Shown one piece after another: positions 22,913 through 35,571 of a stretch of 64,000 nt of DNA (the first letter of the stretch is position 1; every line of letters starts with the position of its first letter). The stretch is from contig OV277869.1 of assembly GCA_922989275.2 (NCBI GenBank), positions 27,848,189-27,912,188 on the forward strand, read 5' to 3'. The DNA is from Gari tellinella (taxonomy: Eukaryota > Mollusca > Bivalvia > Cardiida > Psammobiidae). The notes below the pieces were generated by a model. The model saw only the letters and a list, made by a program, of their open reading frames with translations, had not been told where the DNA came from and did not search any database. A program made the position numbers and the translations under genes.

Positions 22913-23785
22913 GTAAGTTTTGTCTATACTTTTAAGACAACGTTACATAACTTTAACTCATTTAGTTCTATACCAAAAGTGTACCTTATCAATATCAGGG
23001 ACTTTACTGTTTGGCATTTTGCAATATATTATAAAAAAAACAAATACACCCTAAATAGTCTAAAAATGGCCAGCCGTTACTGTTAACTAGAATGTCCATT
23101 GAAAGTTTCAGGGGATAATGAGTTAACGGAATCAGGAGATAGTATAAACTAGCCATTTTCGAACGTTGAGTATAAAACGAGCACTGGTTTCCAACAATGA
23201 TGACTAATCAGAAGTTGTAGTAGTCCTTCACCTGACCTGATTGTCATTTTGCAACAGTTTTAATAACACTTCTTAATAGTATAAAAGCACTGAACAATAT
23301 TGAAAACTGGAATTGTCCAATTTGTTCGCTAATAAATGAGCAACACTGCACTGCATTGACTTCTTACTTTAGTCGAGTAATATAATATGCAGCATATCAC
23401 TACTATTTCATTTGGCATCGTATTTGTGTTTGACGTTTTGGGATTTGAATCACGGACCAGCACAGGAGCATAACCGAACTGTGCATATCGGTTTGTCCTA
23501 CAATATGTGCATTAGAACTGATTCACCTTTCTTTCCCTTTGTGTATTCTGTTTTATAAATAGAAACACTTTCATGCTCGATTTTGAAGTTCACGAACAAT
23601 TGTTTGATTTGTTAATAATTTCTCACTGTGCATGACATCAGAATTCCATTTATTTGCATATTTTAACGACCTGCGAGTTTTTCATAACTAGTCCGTTCTT
23701 TATACAACTTCTACTTGGTTTCCGTCAATGTTTTATACACTTGTTTTCAAATATATCTCATCGCATCAACATATTCGCTGATTAG

Positions 23786-23958
23786 GGACAAAGACCAGCC
23801 TAAGGAACCGCATATTAACAGATGCACTGGTTTAAGAATCGGTAGTACTCTAGAAGAAACAAAATGGGTCACCAGTGCCTGCCAAGAACCGTCCGATGTA
23901 GGTGCACAGTATTACTTTGGGTCAGTGTGTGAAACGTCATTCAACAAATCTGCTGTAG
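23786..23958 (+). CDS. Exon: C-type-lectin-like domain, part 3
   Basis: Acceptor gctgattag, donor gtatgt, phase 2 to 1. The W completed at the junction is followed by DKDQPKEPHINRCTGL, then ETKWVTSACQEP, then YFGSVCE. The disulfide cysteines and the tryptophan are kept. The calcium-site motifs are not canonical: QPK replaces QPD/EPN and WVT replaces WND. Calcium-dependent sugar binding is therefore doubtful. Confidence 0.85.
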
Positions 23959-24790
23959 GTATGTAGATGAACTCATATGATTTCTTCATGTTCAGTAGAT
24001 CGAACAATTTGAACAAAAATCAATATTGTTAGATTCGAGGATACTTATATTAAATATTTATTTTATGATACATGTATATATAATTTTTATTAGGTATATC
24101 TAGTATCTATAATTTTATACTGAATGACAAGATAAATCAAGTTCATATAGGAACCATAGGCTGAGCCATGCGACAATCTCGTATACTAACTATTGCCAAT
24201 GTTTCTCTTTTTCGCGTCAAACCTTATTTGTGATTCCATTGATTTAACTTCCCTGTTTTCTTGTACATATGTCAAATATGTGAAGCAACACTAGTGTAAC
24301 TGTTCCCTGTAACGTCCAATGAAGAAACTTTGAAACGTCGAGTACCCTGTGTACGATACAATTTGTTCGAGAAAAAAGTTGATTGAGACTCAGGTGGTAT
24401 TAAAGTTCGAAGTTTCAAATTTGCCTTTACACTGCGGAGCAGAAATACATCTGGTGTTTGGGTATATCAGATTAATTTTTACGTTTAAAATGCATTAATT
24501 CAACAGACAACAATTTTGATCAGTTCAACATTAGTTCATTATTTATATACTAAAAACAAAATAGAAACGCACTTTTTTAAACTTGCAATATTCATGTACA
24601 CATATGTTCTCAAATATTGCATGACTTTTTAATGACTGCACTGAGCCACACTTTACCTAGTGATTGAAAAACTTCGTCGAACGCTCAGCGATATCACGTG
24701 TAGCGCGGGATCCGCGTAAACCTACATGTCACTTGGCTACATGTAATTGAAAAGAGTGTACCTGTTCGGTCACATTACAAAATTCATCAG
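23959..24790. other. Intron with nothing recognised
   Basis: No supported coding or repeat feature. A 'ggatctccccttactcagat' block near 24800 resembles part of the repeat at 8117 and 39979. Confidence 0.5.
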
Positions 24791-25084
24791 TAAGACAGGA
24801 TCTCCCCTTACTCAGATTTATAGTAAGTAAATTTTAAAAGAAATTGTTTGATCCAAGTTGGTTAAGCCGCGCTTAAACAAAGCGGCCGTTTGGATTTTTA
24901 TGAACGGAAGGTCGCAGATTAACGTTACAAGTCATCTTAGAGTGCCCAGAAGCTGTATAATCATCAGCGTACCACTGGTACAACGAACGACCGTCCTCGA
25001 CTGATGTCCGTGCTTACGTCGTTAGAACTTGTTGTTAGAACTATCTACAGACAAATAACGCTGAAGTGCTGCCCGGCAATCGTA

Positions 25085-25290
25085 CAGCCCCGATCTTTAG
25101 CCTATTGCACAACTGTTGGACGACTTGGACAGAACGGTTAGGAGCCCTCACACAGTGCCGACGACATATAGAGAATTGAGACAGGCATTGCAGGAGTAGT
25201 GGGACAACATCCCAATTCGTCAAATAAATGTATTCGTCAACTCCATGTGTATGCACAGGCCTATCCGCGCGGCCAGGACGGCTCATTAGG
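25085..25290 (+). pseudogene. Tc1-like transposase C-terminal remnant
   Basis: The + frame reads PIAQLLDDLDRTVRSPH, then TTYRELRQALQE, a TAG, then WDNIPIRQINVFVNSM and a TAG after RAARTAH. EL..AL..EWdnIPQ..I..lv.SM is the C-terminal end of Tc1-family transposases. Stops and missing upstream blocks show a decayed fragment. Its inverted ends were not located. Confidence 0.7.
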
Positions 25291-25519
25291 GACCATACCA
25301 GGTATTGATCATATCGTTGGGACATCACACTGATGCTACTTGTTCAATGTCGTCCCTCTGCCACACTTTTAAATCAGCCAATGTTTCTAGCATGCAACGC
25401 GTTGATGAATGTTCAACGTTAAAACTGGTATATTTTTATAACCATATTTTATATAACAAATGCAATAATCAGCTCCAAAGATCAATTTGCGTTTCTAAAT
25501 TCCTTTAGTCTTACACATA

Positions 25520-25880
25520 CAGCGTTCCCTTTCTACAACGACACCCAATGGGACACACAGATGATGATGTGTGTTGCTCGGAGGGAGTCGTTAGAAGGAG
25601 GGAAATTGGCTTACATTTGCAAACAGCTTGAATCCAGATCAGACGCCGCCTAACGCGGCGTCTGATCTAGATTAAAGCTGTTTGTCACTCGTCATTATAT
25701 TTGTTCTATCAAAATGTCCACTTATATGTACCTTTGAGAAAAACAGCAGACTATACTTTTAAGGAGATTGTATGGCAGTCATGAAAAAGTTGGACATAAA
25801 TTCTTGTTTTGGGAACAGTGGCAGGGGTCGTTGTAAGGAGGGATTCGTTTTTGGGAGGGCCTGTGTAGGGAGGGAACACA
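25520..25880 (+). repeat. MITE family A copy
   Basis: CAGCGTTCCCTTTCTACAACG left end after TA. Perfect core agacgccgcctaacgcggcgtct near 25640-25662. Right end 'gtgtagggagggaacac' followed by ATATA. Confidence 0.85.
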
Positions 25881-26050
25881 TATATGTATACAGGTAGAAA
25901 TTGCCGGTGTCAGTTTGTTCATTACATACATTTGTATTACTAAACACATGCCCGAAATACCGTTGTTTCCATTGATCACCATATACCTTATTAACAAATA
26001 TCATTGAAATCAAAAGATGGATGAGTTGTCGTTCATCACATAAACCACTG

Positions 26051-26236
26051 GGGGCCAACTAGGTATTACGATGAAATGTTTTGCTACGACAACTTAATGG
26101 GTATTATAACAACCTTACTTTCGTAGACAAAAATTTCTCACTGTATACACTGACTTCGTAGCAATACAAATCTATTATAATACCCATATAGGTTGTCGTA
26201 GCAATACATTTTGATGGTAATACGTAGTTGGGCTCC
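26051..26236. repeat. Small inverted-repeat element (ggggccaactaggtattacg ends)
   Basis: Left arm 'gggccaactaggtattacga' plus 'tgctacgacaac' is mirrored by 'gttgtcgtagca' plus 'ggtaatacgtagttgggctc'. Arms are about 43 bp with a ~100 bp centre, so it is a MITE-like hairpin element. Confidence 0.75.
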
Positions 26237-26936
26237 GTGATAACGTGCAACGTATTTATAGATCAGTAAGTATCGTATTTTTTACTAGTTTTTAATCATA
26301 GAAATAGTGTACTACTACGTTTAATGTAAATACAGTTTAAATGGAGAATCTAGTTTGACAAACTTGGATCACCACGAGTGATTGAAACACTTTCAAATGT
26401 CCTAAAAAGTCTCCCAAGCAGTCTGGCAAATGAGGTTACAAATCGGGCTACATAGAGCTCTAGTATTAACAGTGGCTCAGAACAACTCAAATTCAGACGT
26501 TACATCATAATTACGTCATGTTGCAATAATGGACCTTATACTGAAAACGAAACTAATGTCAAATGATCATTTTAGTCAATAAGAGCCATTTTAGATTAAA
26601 TGGTAATTAAGGATTTGATTATATAGTATCAGATAATAAGTAACACATTGATGTTACTTTTCTTTTAGATTGGTAGGTGTTTTCATCCATGTGTGAATGA
26701 AACCGTATAACGCTCAGATTAAATCTATGACGCATCGTTTTCCTAACAGCCGAGGAAAAGTTAAAGTAAGACCGTTCGGCTTGTTATGTCAATGTGTGAC
26801 ACAAACCACTGGTACGTCATATAGCAACGATGAAATGTGGGGGATTAGATGATGTGATTTCAGGAAGATGATTTCGGCTCATCTCATTCATTACGAAGCA
26901 GTGCATGAAATCAAAACCACCGTCCTGGGGTCCGTT
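26237..26936. other. Intron stretch with nothing recognised
   Basis: No supported feature. Confidence 0.5.
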
Positions 26937-27168
26937 TCATAAAACATCTTACGACAAATGTTGTCGTAAGTCAATTTTTTAAAATACATATTATATCTTA
27001 TTTCTCTATCTAAACCTGTCTTGTGACATCTTTTTGGAATCGTCTTGAAAAGACGATTCCAAAAAGATGTGACAAGACAGGATTAGATTGAGAAATAAAT
27101 AATAATTGAGATTTTTATAATCTGACTTACGACAACATTTTCGTAAGAATCTTTATGAAACGGGTCCC
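26937..27168. repeat. Foldback MITE family F copy
   Basis: Ends GGGTCCGTTTCATAAAACAT and ATGAAACGGGTCCC. Both arms run inward through 'cttacgacaa' and 'cctgtcttgtgacatc' to a centre at 'ttggaatcgtcttgaaaaga'. The element is inverted-repeat almost along its whole length. Confidence 0.85.
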
Positions 27169-28093
27169 TGCCTCTCAGTTAAGGATGTCGGCCTGTCTTT
27201 TTGAGCATTATGAAATTTCCGAAAAATTTTACGAACTCATTTTCAAAAAAATGTTAAGAACTCATTTTTGGTGAATGCATACAGTAATAAAATACTATTT
27301 TCCCGGGAAAAAATTGGATTTTCGTTTCGGAAGGGACTTTTTAAGTTTTATGTCCTATTCGTAGTTTACAGCATACCCTGTTTTCATAGGTAGGTTGCAT
27401 TTTGTTACATCCGATTTCATTTCAATTTCTCAGAATATAAGCATGAAATTTTCATGGTAGTACAGTTTTAGTATAAATTATAGATAACTCAATAGATAAA
27501 ATGAAATTTTTTTGAAAAAAAATATTTTTGGTAAAAATACACGAAAAATTGAAAAAATGAGAAAAAATGGATTTTTTAGATAAAATGATCTATATCTTTT
27601 TTAAAAGATCCGGGACCCTGTGTTTTTATTTGCTATTTCACTAAAACTTTTTGTTTGCAAGGCTAAAAACAACAAATAAAAAATTTGGTAATTAGTTTGC
27701 TACAATTTGTAGGGCAATTTTCACTGTGCCTTATTCTCCCATTATAAAAAAGTGGGTGGGATAAATTTTACTCCTTTCCAGTGAAATCAAACATTTTTAT
27801 TTTGGATCTTGATAAAACATTATTTTCAGGGTTTATTCTTACTAAGGTAATATAAATTAGGATACTTTTTGTACAAATAGATTGTTTAAATAAAGATTGA
27901 AAAACCGTAGTACAAAAAAGTAGGAGTTTTATGAAGCTTCAATTTTAGGGGGGTAGCCTTGAAAAATCTCAAATTGTGAAAAAGAAAGGTCCGGTACCCC
28001 CACTTTTTACACCTGTTTTGTCATAGAAACTAATTTTACTGTCCGTATGCAAAGTTTGAAGAATTTGGTAATTACATTCCAAAGGTGTACCTA
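27169..28093. other. Unassigned intronic stretch
   Basis: AT-rich with several homopolymer A/T runs. No repeat partner within the window was noticed and there is no coding signal. Confidence 0.45.
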
Positions 28094-28222
28094 CCCCCTT
28101 AAGTTCTTTGCAGAGGGGATAATCTCGGTGCAATGAATGGAAACCATTTCCTATGACAAAAAAACCAAGAACCAGGATCAGGTAGATTATCTCTGGGGGG
28201 GAAACAAATGATATTATACACA
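28094..28222 (+). repeat. Dispersed repeat, copy 1 of a ~125 bp pair
   Basis: 'gcagaggggataatctcggt' through 'aagaaccaggatcaggtag' to 'tatacaca' is repeated with mismatches at 28963-29086. The TTAA MITE at 28223 is inserted at its right end. Confidence 0.7.
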
Positions 28223-28436
28223 TTAACCCTTAGCCCGCCAAATAAATTGTCGTCTGCTATATTTCTCGTCTGCTTCAAGTCTCAAAGTGCTTCAAAGTTG
28301 CTCAAAATTGCTGAAAATGTTGTCCGAATGTCAAACAGCTTGGATCCGGATGAGACGCCGAGTTACTCGGCGTCTCATCCGGATCCAAGCTGTTTGCATA
28401 TGGAGCTATAGTCGTGAGTGGCAGGCTAAGGGTTAA
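28223..28436 (-). repeat. TTAA MITE family B, copy 1
   Basis: Runs from TTAACCCTTAGCCCGCCA to TGGCAGGCTAAGGGTTAA. It has a central perfect hairpin (acagcttggatccggatg, core agacgccgagttactcggcgtct). It is near-identical, in reverse, to 37969-38182. Confidence 0.9.
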
Positions 28437-28962
28437 TAAATCAAATAACTAACTAGCACACATTTCACTATAATCAGACGGATAACATGTATTTAAGTTG
28501 TCGGATATTAAGAGGATTATTAGAAATGTCTCAGAGAGAGCGTAGACTAAACTACTATAACGTTGAAACCTTTTTAAAGGGAGAACATAGCTAGAATGGC
28601 AGAGTAGGGTGCAGGGATCTTGCATGTTAACTTCGGTGTCACGTGACATCCAGAGAACAACTCACTCGTGTATTATTTCACTCACCAAACTCACTCACTC
28701 ACTCCCATTGACAAATACATATACATGCAGGAATAGTGAGTAATGATACAGACTATAACATGACATAAACACCATCTATAGTCTGTTTCAGCAAATATGC
28801 GCAACGTTGTACAGTCACACCTAACCTGGGTTACATACGATTTTTTAAAAATAAGTTATCTCCCTTAATGTCAAACAGTCTAATTAAATAAGACTTTAGT
28901 CTTTTTTTCTTTAGGTCTGATTCTAATAAGCTTTAATCAATAAGCAATTCTTTCATTTTAGT

Positions 28963-29086
28963 TCTTGCCTTCTTGGCAGAGGGGATAATCTCGGTCTAAT
29001 GAACAGAACAATTCCCTTTGACAAAAATCCCAAGAACCACGACCAGGTAGAAAAGTCTCCGCTGGAACCAATGATCATAATTATAC
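28963..29086 (+). repeat. Dispersed repeat, copy 2 of a ~125 bp pair
   Basis: Same blocks as 28094-28222 ('gcagaggggataatctcggt', 'aagaaccacgaccaggtag'). Confidence 0.7.
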
Positions 29087-29276
29087 ACATGAATAAAAAA
29101 AGCAGACGGTTCACATGTATTAAGTTTGATAATTGATTCGTAATCCACGCATTGTTTTCAATTTAAGAAAAATGTTTTAGCAATATCAAAATAATTCATA
29201 ATTGAACAATAAGATATCTCCCTTAATAGCACGCCGTCAATAATTCAATAAGTTGTATTTTTCTTTGGCTTTTATT

Positions 29277-29959
29277 ATACCCCCACCATTAGTGGTGGGG
29301 CTATATAGGAAACGCCTTGTCCGTCCGTCAGTCGATCGCTCGGTCCGTCCGTCGGTCCGTCCGTCGCGTTTTTCCGGTACATTTGCCTTTTTCTTAAAAA
29401 ACTGTTTATGATATCATCTTCAAACTTGGCATTCATTATCAATGTTATTTGGGGACACTTATTGACAGGTTTCATAACTCTTGCACCAAATTTGACAGAA
29501 TTATGCCCCTTGATTTGTTTGTCTCTTAATTGAGAGTTTTTTCTTTGAACATGCCATTTTCTTGAAAACTATTCATGATATTGTCTTCAAACTTAGTACA
29601 CATTATAAGTGTTGTATTGTGAGACTTTTCATGAAGTTTTACAACTCTTGCACAAAATTTGACAGAATTATGCCCCTTTATAGCTAGAAATTTTGTTCTA
29701 ATTTCTTGGAACATGCCATTTTCTTGAAAACTATTCATGATATTGTCTTCAAAGGCGGTACACATTAGAAGTGTTGTATTGTGAGACTTTTCTTCAAGTG
29801 TGACAACTCTTGCATTACATTTGACAGAATTATGCCCCTTTTTAACTTGAAATTTAGTTCCTTAATATGCATGTATTATTCTTTCTACATGTCATTGTGC
29901 TGTTTGTGACATGTCAATTTGGAGTGGGGGTATCAATTACCTTTAGTGATAGCTCTAGT
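29277..29959 (+). repeat. Dispersed ~865 bp element, copy 2
   Basis: Begins 'taccccccaccattagtggt'-like sequence (taccc ccaccattagtggtgggg) with gtccgtccgtc tract, then internal repeats and the same end 'cacctttagtgatagctcta' as 11103-11966. It is shorter by loss of about one internal unit. Minus-strand frames of 60-80 codons here are repeat artefacts. Confidence 0.8.
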
Positions 29960-30421
29960 TCTAATAAGTTTTAATCAATAAGCAATTCAGGTGACTATGG
30001 GTAGAATTAGTTCAACAAACACACACGCTTTAATTGATAACAAGTGCTAATCTGACGATGTAAAAGGAACACCACACGCCGCCGGTGTAACTATTTCATG
30101 AACCATTGTCGACTGATCGTGTTGACAGTTCAAGCATTAGGTTGAACTATAGAATAAACTTCTTCACAGGGACTGCACATCAGAAACCTAACTGCCAGTG
30201 TTCGAGAATACAGATGTACAGTGAAATTCGGTTATAAGAAAATTAGATATAACGAAATGTTGGATAAAATGGAACATATGTTATATCCCATCTTGTTAAC
30301 TTATAGTCACATTGACCCGATAAGAAAAACAATTCGATAGAAAGAAAGAAATCAGAGGGTCCCGACGACTTCGTTATAAGTGAGCTTCACTGTATTACAA
30401 TCGAAATTATAAAGAGAACAG

Positions 30422-30663
30422 GGGCCCGTTTCATAAAACATCTTACGACAAATGTTGTCGTAAGTCAGAACTTTAAAATACATTTAATCTGTGATTTCTC
30501 TATCTAATCCTGTCTTGTGACATCTTTTTGGAATCGTCTTTTCAAGACGATTCCAAAAAGATGTCACAAGACAGGATTCGATGGAGAAATAAAAAGAAAT
30601 TGATACTTTTATAATCTGACTTACGACAACATTTGTCGTAAGAAGTTATATGAAACGGGCCCC
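30422..30663. repeat. Foldback MITE family F copy, best preserved
   Basis: GGGCCCGTTTCATAAAACAT at left and ATGAAACGGGCCCC at right. Arms are complementary through 'cttacgacaaatgttgtcgt' and 'tcctgtcttgtgacatcttt' to the centre near 30540. Confidence 0.9.
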
Positions 30664-31777
30664 TGAATGGGACCAAGAAATGAGTTGAAAAATTGAATGT
30701 GTTCAAGCTTTAAGTGTTTGAGGTTGCGAAATATGTTTGTACATACGGGGCTACCCTAACCCTAAAACTGCAAGACATGCACATACGTTGTTAGACAATT
30801 TGTTTGCATCGTTCATACTCACAAATAGTTATCACCACCCCTAAAGGCTACACTCCAACAACAATTGTAATGGTAGATATGGCGCTCAAATCGCGTATCA
30901 CATCTCCTTTATTTGGACCAACCTTAAGCCGTATATATCTGATAAGGGCCGTTTCAAGTTCTCGAAGATATAAATAGATATTTATATACACACCGTAAAG
31001 GATAAGGATAGTAGATACACAATGCATACGATATTGAAATTCTAATGAAGGTGGGCAAGCTTGCAAGTATTAACCAGATGCCCGTCTTCCGATACGTCGT
31101 GCGGCAGTTAATATTGTCGTAAGTCAGACACTATTTTTCTCATGTTTTTATATATTTCTCCATCTAATCATGTCGTCTTAAGTCTCATTGGAATTGTCCT
31201 GAAAAGAAAATGTCAAAATATCTTTACATGATTTCTACAACCCTTACAACAGCTAAGTGTTCGATCTGTCTGTTTCAGCCGAAAATAGATACGCCATTTT
31301 ACTTCTGTAATTTTTAAAAACATTATGCCATTACATAGGTTATTGACATCACATGTCCTTCTATCCCTATGGTAATAACACTTCGATACAAGTTTTCCAG
31401 AAAAGGTTTAAGCACAAAGGTATAAAGATAGTATACGTAGTACTTGTCACTATTGCTGCAAGCCGATTTATCTGAGACAGTTTGACATAATCAGTGTCAC
31501 CACTCCTTAATCCTCGATTTGCTAATCGTAATATAGGCCGTAGCACACCGCCGTTCGACCGGTGTGAATTGCAGTTTTCCTTGAGTGGTCTTATCCAAAA
31601 AATAAACCATGCACAAATGTTAATATGAAGCTAAAGCGAATTAACGAATAACTTTTGATTGGGGTTTCGTACAGGTCTAAAGTATAATTACAATTAATGT
31701 GTTGCTTAACATGTTTGGCATAGTACCGGTACACATATTTTGTGATATATAACTTAAAAGTTGTTTTGTTTTATAAG
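30664..31777. other. Intron; degenerate family F remnant at about 31096-31215
   Basis: 'attgtcgtaagtcaga' and 'tctccatctaatcatgtcgt' recall one arm of family F. Nothing else was recognised. Confidence 0.45.
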
Positions 31778-31954
31778 AACACACGCTCATAACTAACATG
31801 ACGTCAACTGGCGAATCAGCTGCAGCAGATACACATTCATTATCAGCGACTCTGCATAGGTGCAATAGCTCAGAATTCGTTTCACAACTAGTCGTGTGTG
31901 ATGGAATCCCTGATTGTGTCGATGGGTCAGACGAAAACAAATGTGATTTACGAG
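31778..31954 (+). CDS. Exon: Ser/Thr-rich linker plus reduced LDLa module
   Basis: Acceptor ttataag, donor gtggag, phase 1 to 1. A Thr/Ser/Ala-rich linker (NMTSTGESAAADTHS) precedes CNSSEFVSQLVVCDG, then DCVDGSDENKC. The calcium acids DG..DC.DGSDE are intact. The first and third cysteines of the module are missing together, so one disulfide is lost. Confidence 0.8.
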
Positions 31955-33197
31955 GTGGAGTGTATACGTCATTTATTTAAAATTTAATATTGTTTGTTTT
32001 AAGTTAGCTGTGATTGGCTGTAATTTTTTTTTCATAACTCATGAAAAAAATAAAATTCAGGCCACGCCTTGTCAAGACTACTTTCTCTGTCCAGCTGCTC
32101 TCCACAAGCGCTGCATGAAGCAGGGCGCCAAATGACGTCATTGACGTCGACGTTACTACAAAACAACGTCACGTTTTGGCGGAAAATATATATGGCGGAG
32201 GGACTACAACCTACGTTTTAAAAGCGTTAAAAAAAACATTCGCGTCAGATTCTCTATTTAACTTCTTAAATTCAGTAGTGATATTAAATTATAAGGAATA
32301 ATTCGGAATATTTATTGTATTCATGGAGGTTTCATACAGTGTGACCAGGTGTTTTTTTTCATACCTCCATGAATACAATAAATATTCGAATTATTCCTTA
32401 AGTAAATAATTGTATTAGAAAACAAATACAATCTTTGAAATTCAAACGATTTAGAGAAAGATTGTTGTGCACATTTTATTTTCCTCTTTTCTAAGCAAAT
32501 ATCAATGTTTAATCTACGAATGTCGCCATTAGACGCATTAGAACATTATATGAACCGCCCTTCCTAGGTTAAAAACTTAACTATTTGTCTTACCCACTTT
32601 GCTTTTAAAGACCGAACAATTGCGAATTACTGTAACCTATAACAAAACCAGATTATCCAGATGTGGCAAAATGGATTCTGATTTAGTACGTACATTTGCC
32701 TTCGAAAATATAAAAAAAAAAACCTTTTAGAAACACAGTTATGCAAGTAAAAGCTAAAGGAGTATATTTCTTTTTTGGTTTTGTCTGCGTTTAACCATTT
32801 CATTGCTATTATGTCATAATAACGCGTCTACTAATAAATAACTGCCATAACATATGATTCAATTGTTTGCATGTTTTAATTTCTAGAGCAATTGAAGTTC
32901 ATGCCTTTTCTACTTCAAATTACAGTATGAGCGTCATTCAATTTGAATTTTTATCAGAATTAAGTGATGTCTGATCGGGTAGAAAACTATTTGAAAAAGT
33001 TAGTGTCGTCTGGCTTAGCCGTGAAGGGGTAAACAATGAATCGAAATCTGTCTTTACGATGATACGTTAAATTTATAGATATATGTTAAAAAGAATTTTA
33101 TGAATTTCAATTTTCTTAAGTTTCAATGTTAAAACATGTACTTTACCGTTTATCGAAAAATAATTCTGTGATATATTGTATCATTTTCTTGTAAAAG
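31955..33197. other. Intron with a 110 bp palindrome at 32292-32401
   Basis: The palindrome has arms 'taaggaataattcggaatat'...'tgaatacaataaatattcga' around 'cagtgtgaccaggtg'. Otherwise nothing recognised. Confidence 0.6.
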
Positions 33198-33311
33198 TCA
33201 ACCCAGAAGCCAACTACGATGATTTTACCTGTAACAATGGGGAACGTGTGTCGTTTGGAAAGGTGTGCAATTATGTACCTGACTGTTTAGATGGCAGTGA
33301 CGAACTGTGCA
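33198..33311 (+). CDS. Exon: reduced LDLa module
   Basis: Acceptor cttgtaaaag, donor gtaagt, phase 1 to 1. FTCNNGERVSFGKVCNYV, then [10 protein letters not shown]. As in the preceding module, cysteines 1 and 3 are absent. The acidic calcium loop is intact except that the DG after cysteine 4 is NY. Confidence 0.85.
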
Positions 33312-34710
33312 GTAAGTATATTATAACGATCGACACAAATAATTCATGCACAAATAATGTTCAACAAGCTTTTGTCTTTGACAAAATATTAAGTGATACA
33401 GTGGTAAACCTTTAATTTCCTTTTTTCTCGGATACTCTAGGTTCCTCAATAAAACTCATAACAAATGAAATGTTAAAAGTATCGATGTCGATTTGTATTT
33501 GCTGATTGATTTCGTTGACTAAATGTACAAAAAATTCTGTTAAACCCCTTCCTTAAAAGGGCGGACACTTCCTCAGTTTTTCTTTTTTTCCCATCCGCCA
33601 CTTCATCATTTCGTCTCAACATTTCATCCTGCTTATTCCAGACAGCCTCAAAGCTCAAACTTATTAAGGATGTTATATAGATCAAATACAGGTGTGTATT
33701 ATGTATTTATGTATAATTTGAACCATTTTTCATTGCATTATTGTATTGTATTCTTTTTGTTACCAAAGTATTGTCCGGACATTTTCTCTAGAGTCTTTAG
33801 TACGATATTTCTAAGTTCAGGGGCCGTGTTCTGAAACACTCTAAGTATTGTGGTTTAGCATTTTATAACTCTAACAGTATCCACTAAGAAATATTATTTT
33901 TCAACTTTTCCTCTTAAGAAAATTCTCAAGTCATTTCTTGAAGTTAAAACATTCGTTGACTAAAATATCGCCGTTGCGAAGAACTTTCCCAACTAAAATA
34001 ACATCATATTTCTCGCAGACTAGTAGTTCCACGAGATTTACCGTCTGTAGAAATAATTGGTTACTGGTGGTGTATTTTGTGGTATTCGTTCCTTATTTGT
34101 AAATCATCTTTCACCACATGTATATCTAAACAGTTTTGGATTATTCTAGAAATGGTTTTCATGCGTCTATCCTTTCTTTGTTTTGTTGTTATCATTGTTT
34201 TCAGTGTTTAGCATATTATAGTTTAAATCGTCATAGAGTAGAACATACAGTGGATAATCTGTTATTCTTTCCCAATAAACGCGTTTACGCTAAAACCATT
34301 ATTTGCAGTGCAAACAGTTTGGAGCCAGATTAGACGCCGGGTAACCCGGCGTCTGATCAGGCTCCAAACTGTTTGCCACCAAGATAAACAAGAATGAACA
34401 GAATTGTCCAAAAGTTGTTCTTTTCTACGTTCTGGTGCTTTGCGTTTGCGTACGTTTGCGTTTAAACGGGAAAGAATAACAGATTCTCCACTGTAACCAC
34501 ATTTTAACATAATTTGATCAAGGACAATAGTCGTATCATTTTCAAATGTGTTATCTATCATAAACGGGGGACTGTGATCACATATAATGTCCCGTATCCG
34601 ATTATTTCAGTTTAGTTCTAGGCAGATAGTCCAGGTATGTACAGCGTTTGACTAGAAGATCACTTCGATAAAGAGTAACTTCCCACCTTTAAGACATTCC
34701 AGGTGCTCGT
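33312..34710. other. Intron with a hairpin cassette near 34312-34377
   Basis: At 34312-34377 'gcaaacagtttggagccaga', core agacgccgggtaacccggcgtct, then the complement. This is the same hairpin design as in families A and B but with no recognised outer ends. The rest is unassigned. Confidence 0.6.
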
Positions 34711-34922
34711 TTCATAAAACTTCGTACGACCAAAAACGGTCGTAAGTCAAAACCTTAAAATACAATTAATTTCTTAATTCTCCATCTAATCCTGTCTTGT
34801 GACATCTCTTTGGAATCGTCTTTTCAATACAGGATTAGATGAAGAAGTAAATAAAAATCGAGACTTTTATATTCTGACTCACGACGATATGTGTCGTAAG
34901 AAGTTTTATGAAACGGGCCCCT
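34711..34922. repeat. Foldback MITE family F copy, centre deleted
   Basis: Left 'gctcgtttcataaaacttcg', right 'gttttatgaaacgggccc'. The central half-arm is shortened relative to 30422-30663. Confidence 0.8.
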
Positions 34923-35063
34923 GTCAAGTCCGAACATATTGTGTCCTTGGAAGGAGAAAATACTTACATTCAAAGAGTCGCCTCATTTTGTGCTTGTAAA
35001 CTGTTCAACTAAAAAACACCATCGTTTGTAATTAAGTACTGAATGACCTAAAAATAATTACAG

Positions 35064-35180
35064 AAAGTCCTGTGTGTGGAAAAAAAGATTTTAGATGCTC
35101 TAGTGGACAGTGTATACCGGCCTATCTGAAATGCGATGCCCAAGAAGACTGTCTCGACGGTAGTGATGAAGTGCTATGTG
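35064..35180 (+). CDS. Exon: complete LDLa module
   Basis: Acceptor aattacag, donor gtatgt, phase 1 to 1. [19 protein letters not shown], then [17 protein letters not shown]: six cysteines with canonical spacing and the DxSDE calcium signature. Confidence 0.9.
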
Positions 35181-35485
35181 GTATGTCAATTTACCTGTAA
35201 ATTGGTCCACTGTAGTTTTACATCAGGCACATTTGGTTAGATGTTGCCATCTAAAGTTGGGCATGATTGTGTCAAGTTTAATATGAGAATTGGTACGATC
35301 TGGAGATCTGTAATGGTACCATTTAAATCGTACCTAACATAAGATCAATTAATTGTACTAGCGTGAAGGATAAATAACATTCAGTTTTATTAATGTATGT
35401 GTGCAAATATTTTCTATACATGGCGCATCATATCTAGATTCAATATGTTTGTAAAAAAAAAGTCAAGTTTTCATTTTCAATAAAA

Positions 35486-35552
35486 ACACCCTCCGAACAA
35501 CACATATAAGCATTGTCTCCCACTGGGTGCTGGTGTAGAAAGGGAGCACTGT
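35486..35552 (-). repeat. MITE family A fragment
   Basis: 'cctccgaacaacacatataa' through 'tctcccactgggtgctggtg' to 'agaaagggagcactg' is the outer end of a family A element. The rest is missing. Confidence 0.65.
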
Positions 35553-35571
35553 ATTTTATGTCGCAAAATTT

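Noticed and set aside
25041..25328. 95-codon minus-strand frame
   Set aside because: The + strand of the same segment reads as a Tc1 transposase end with matching motifs, so the minus frame is a shadow.
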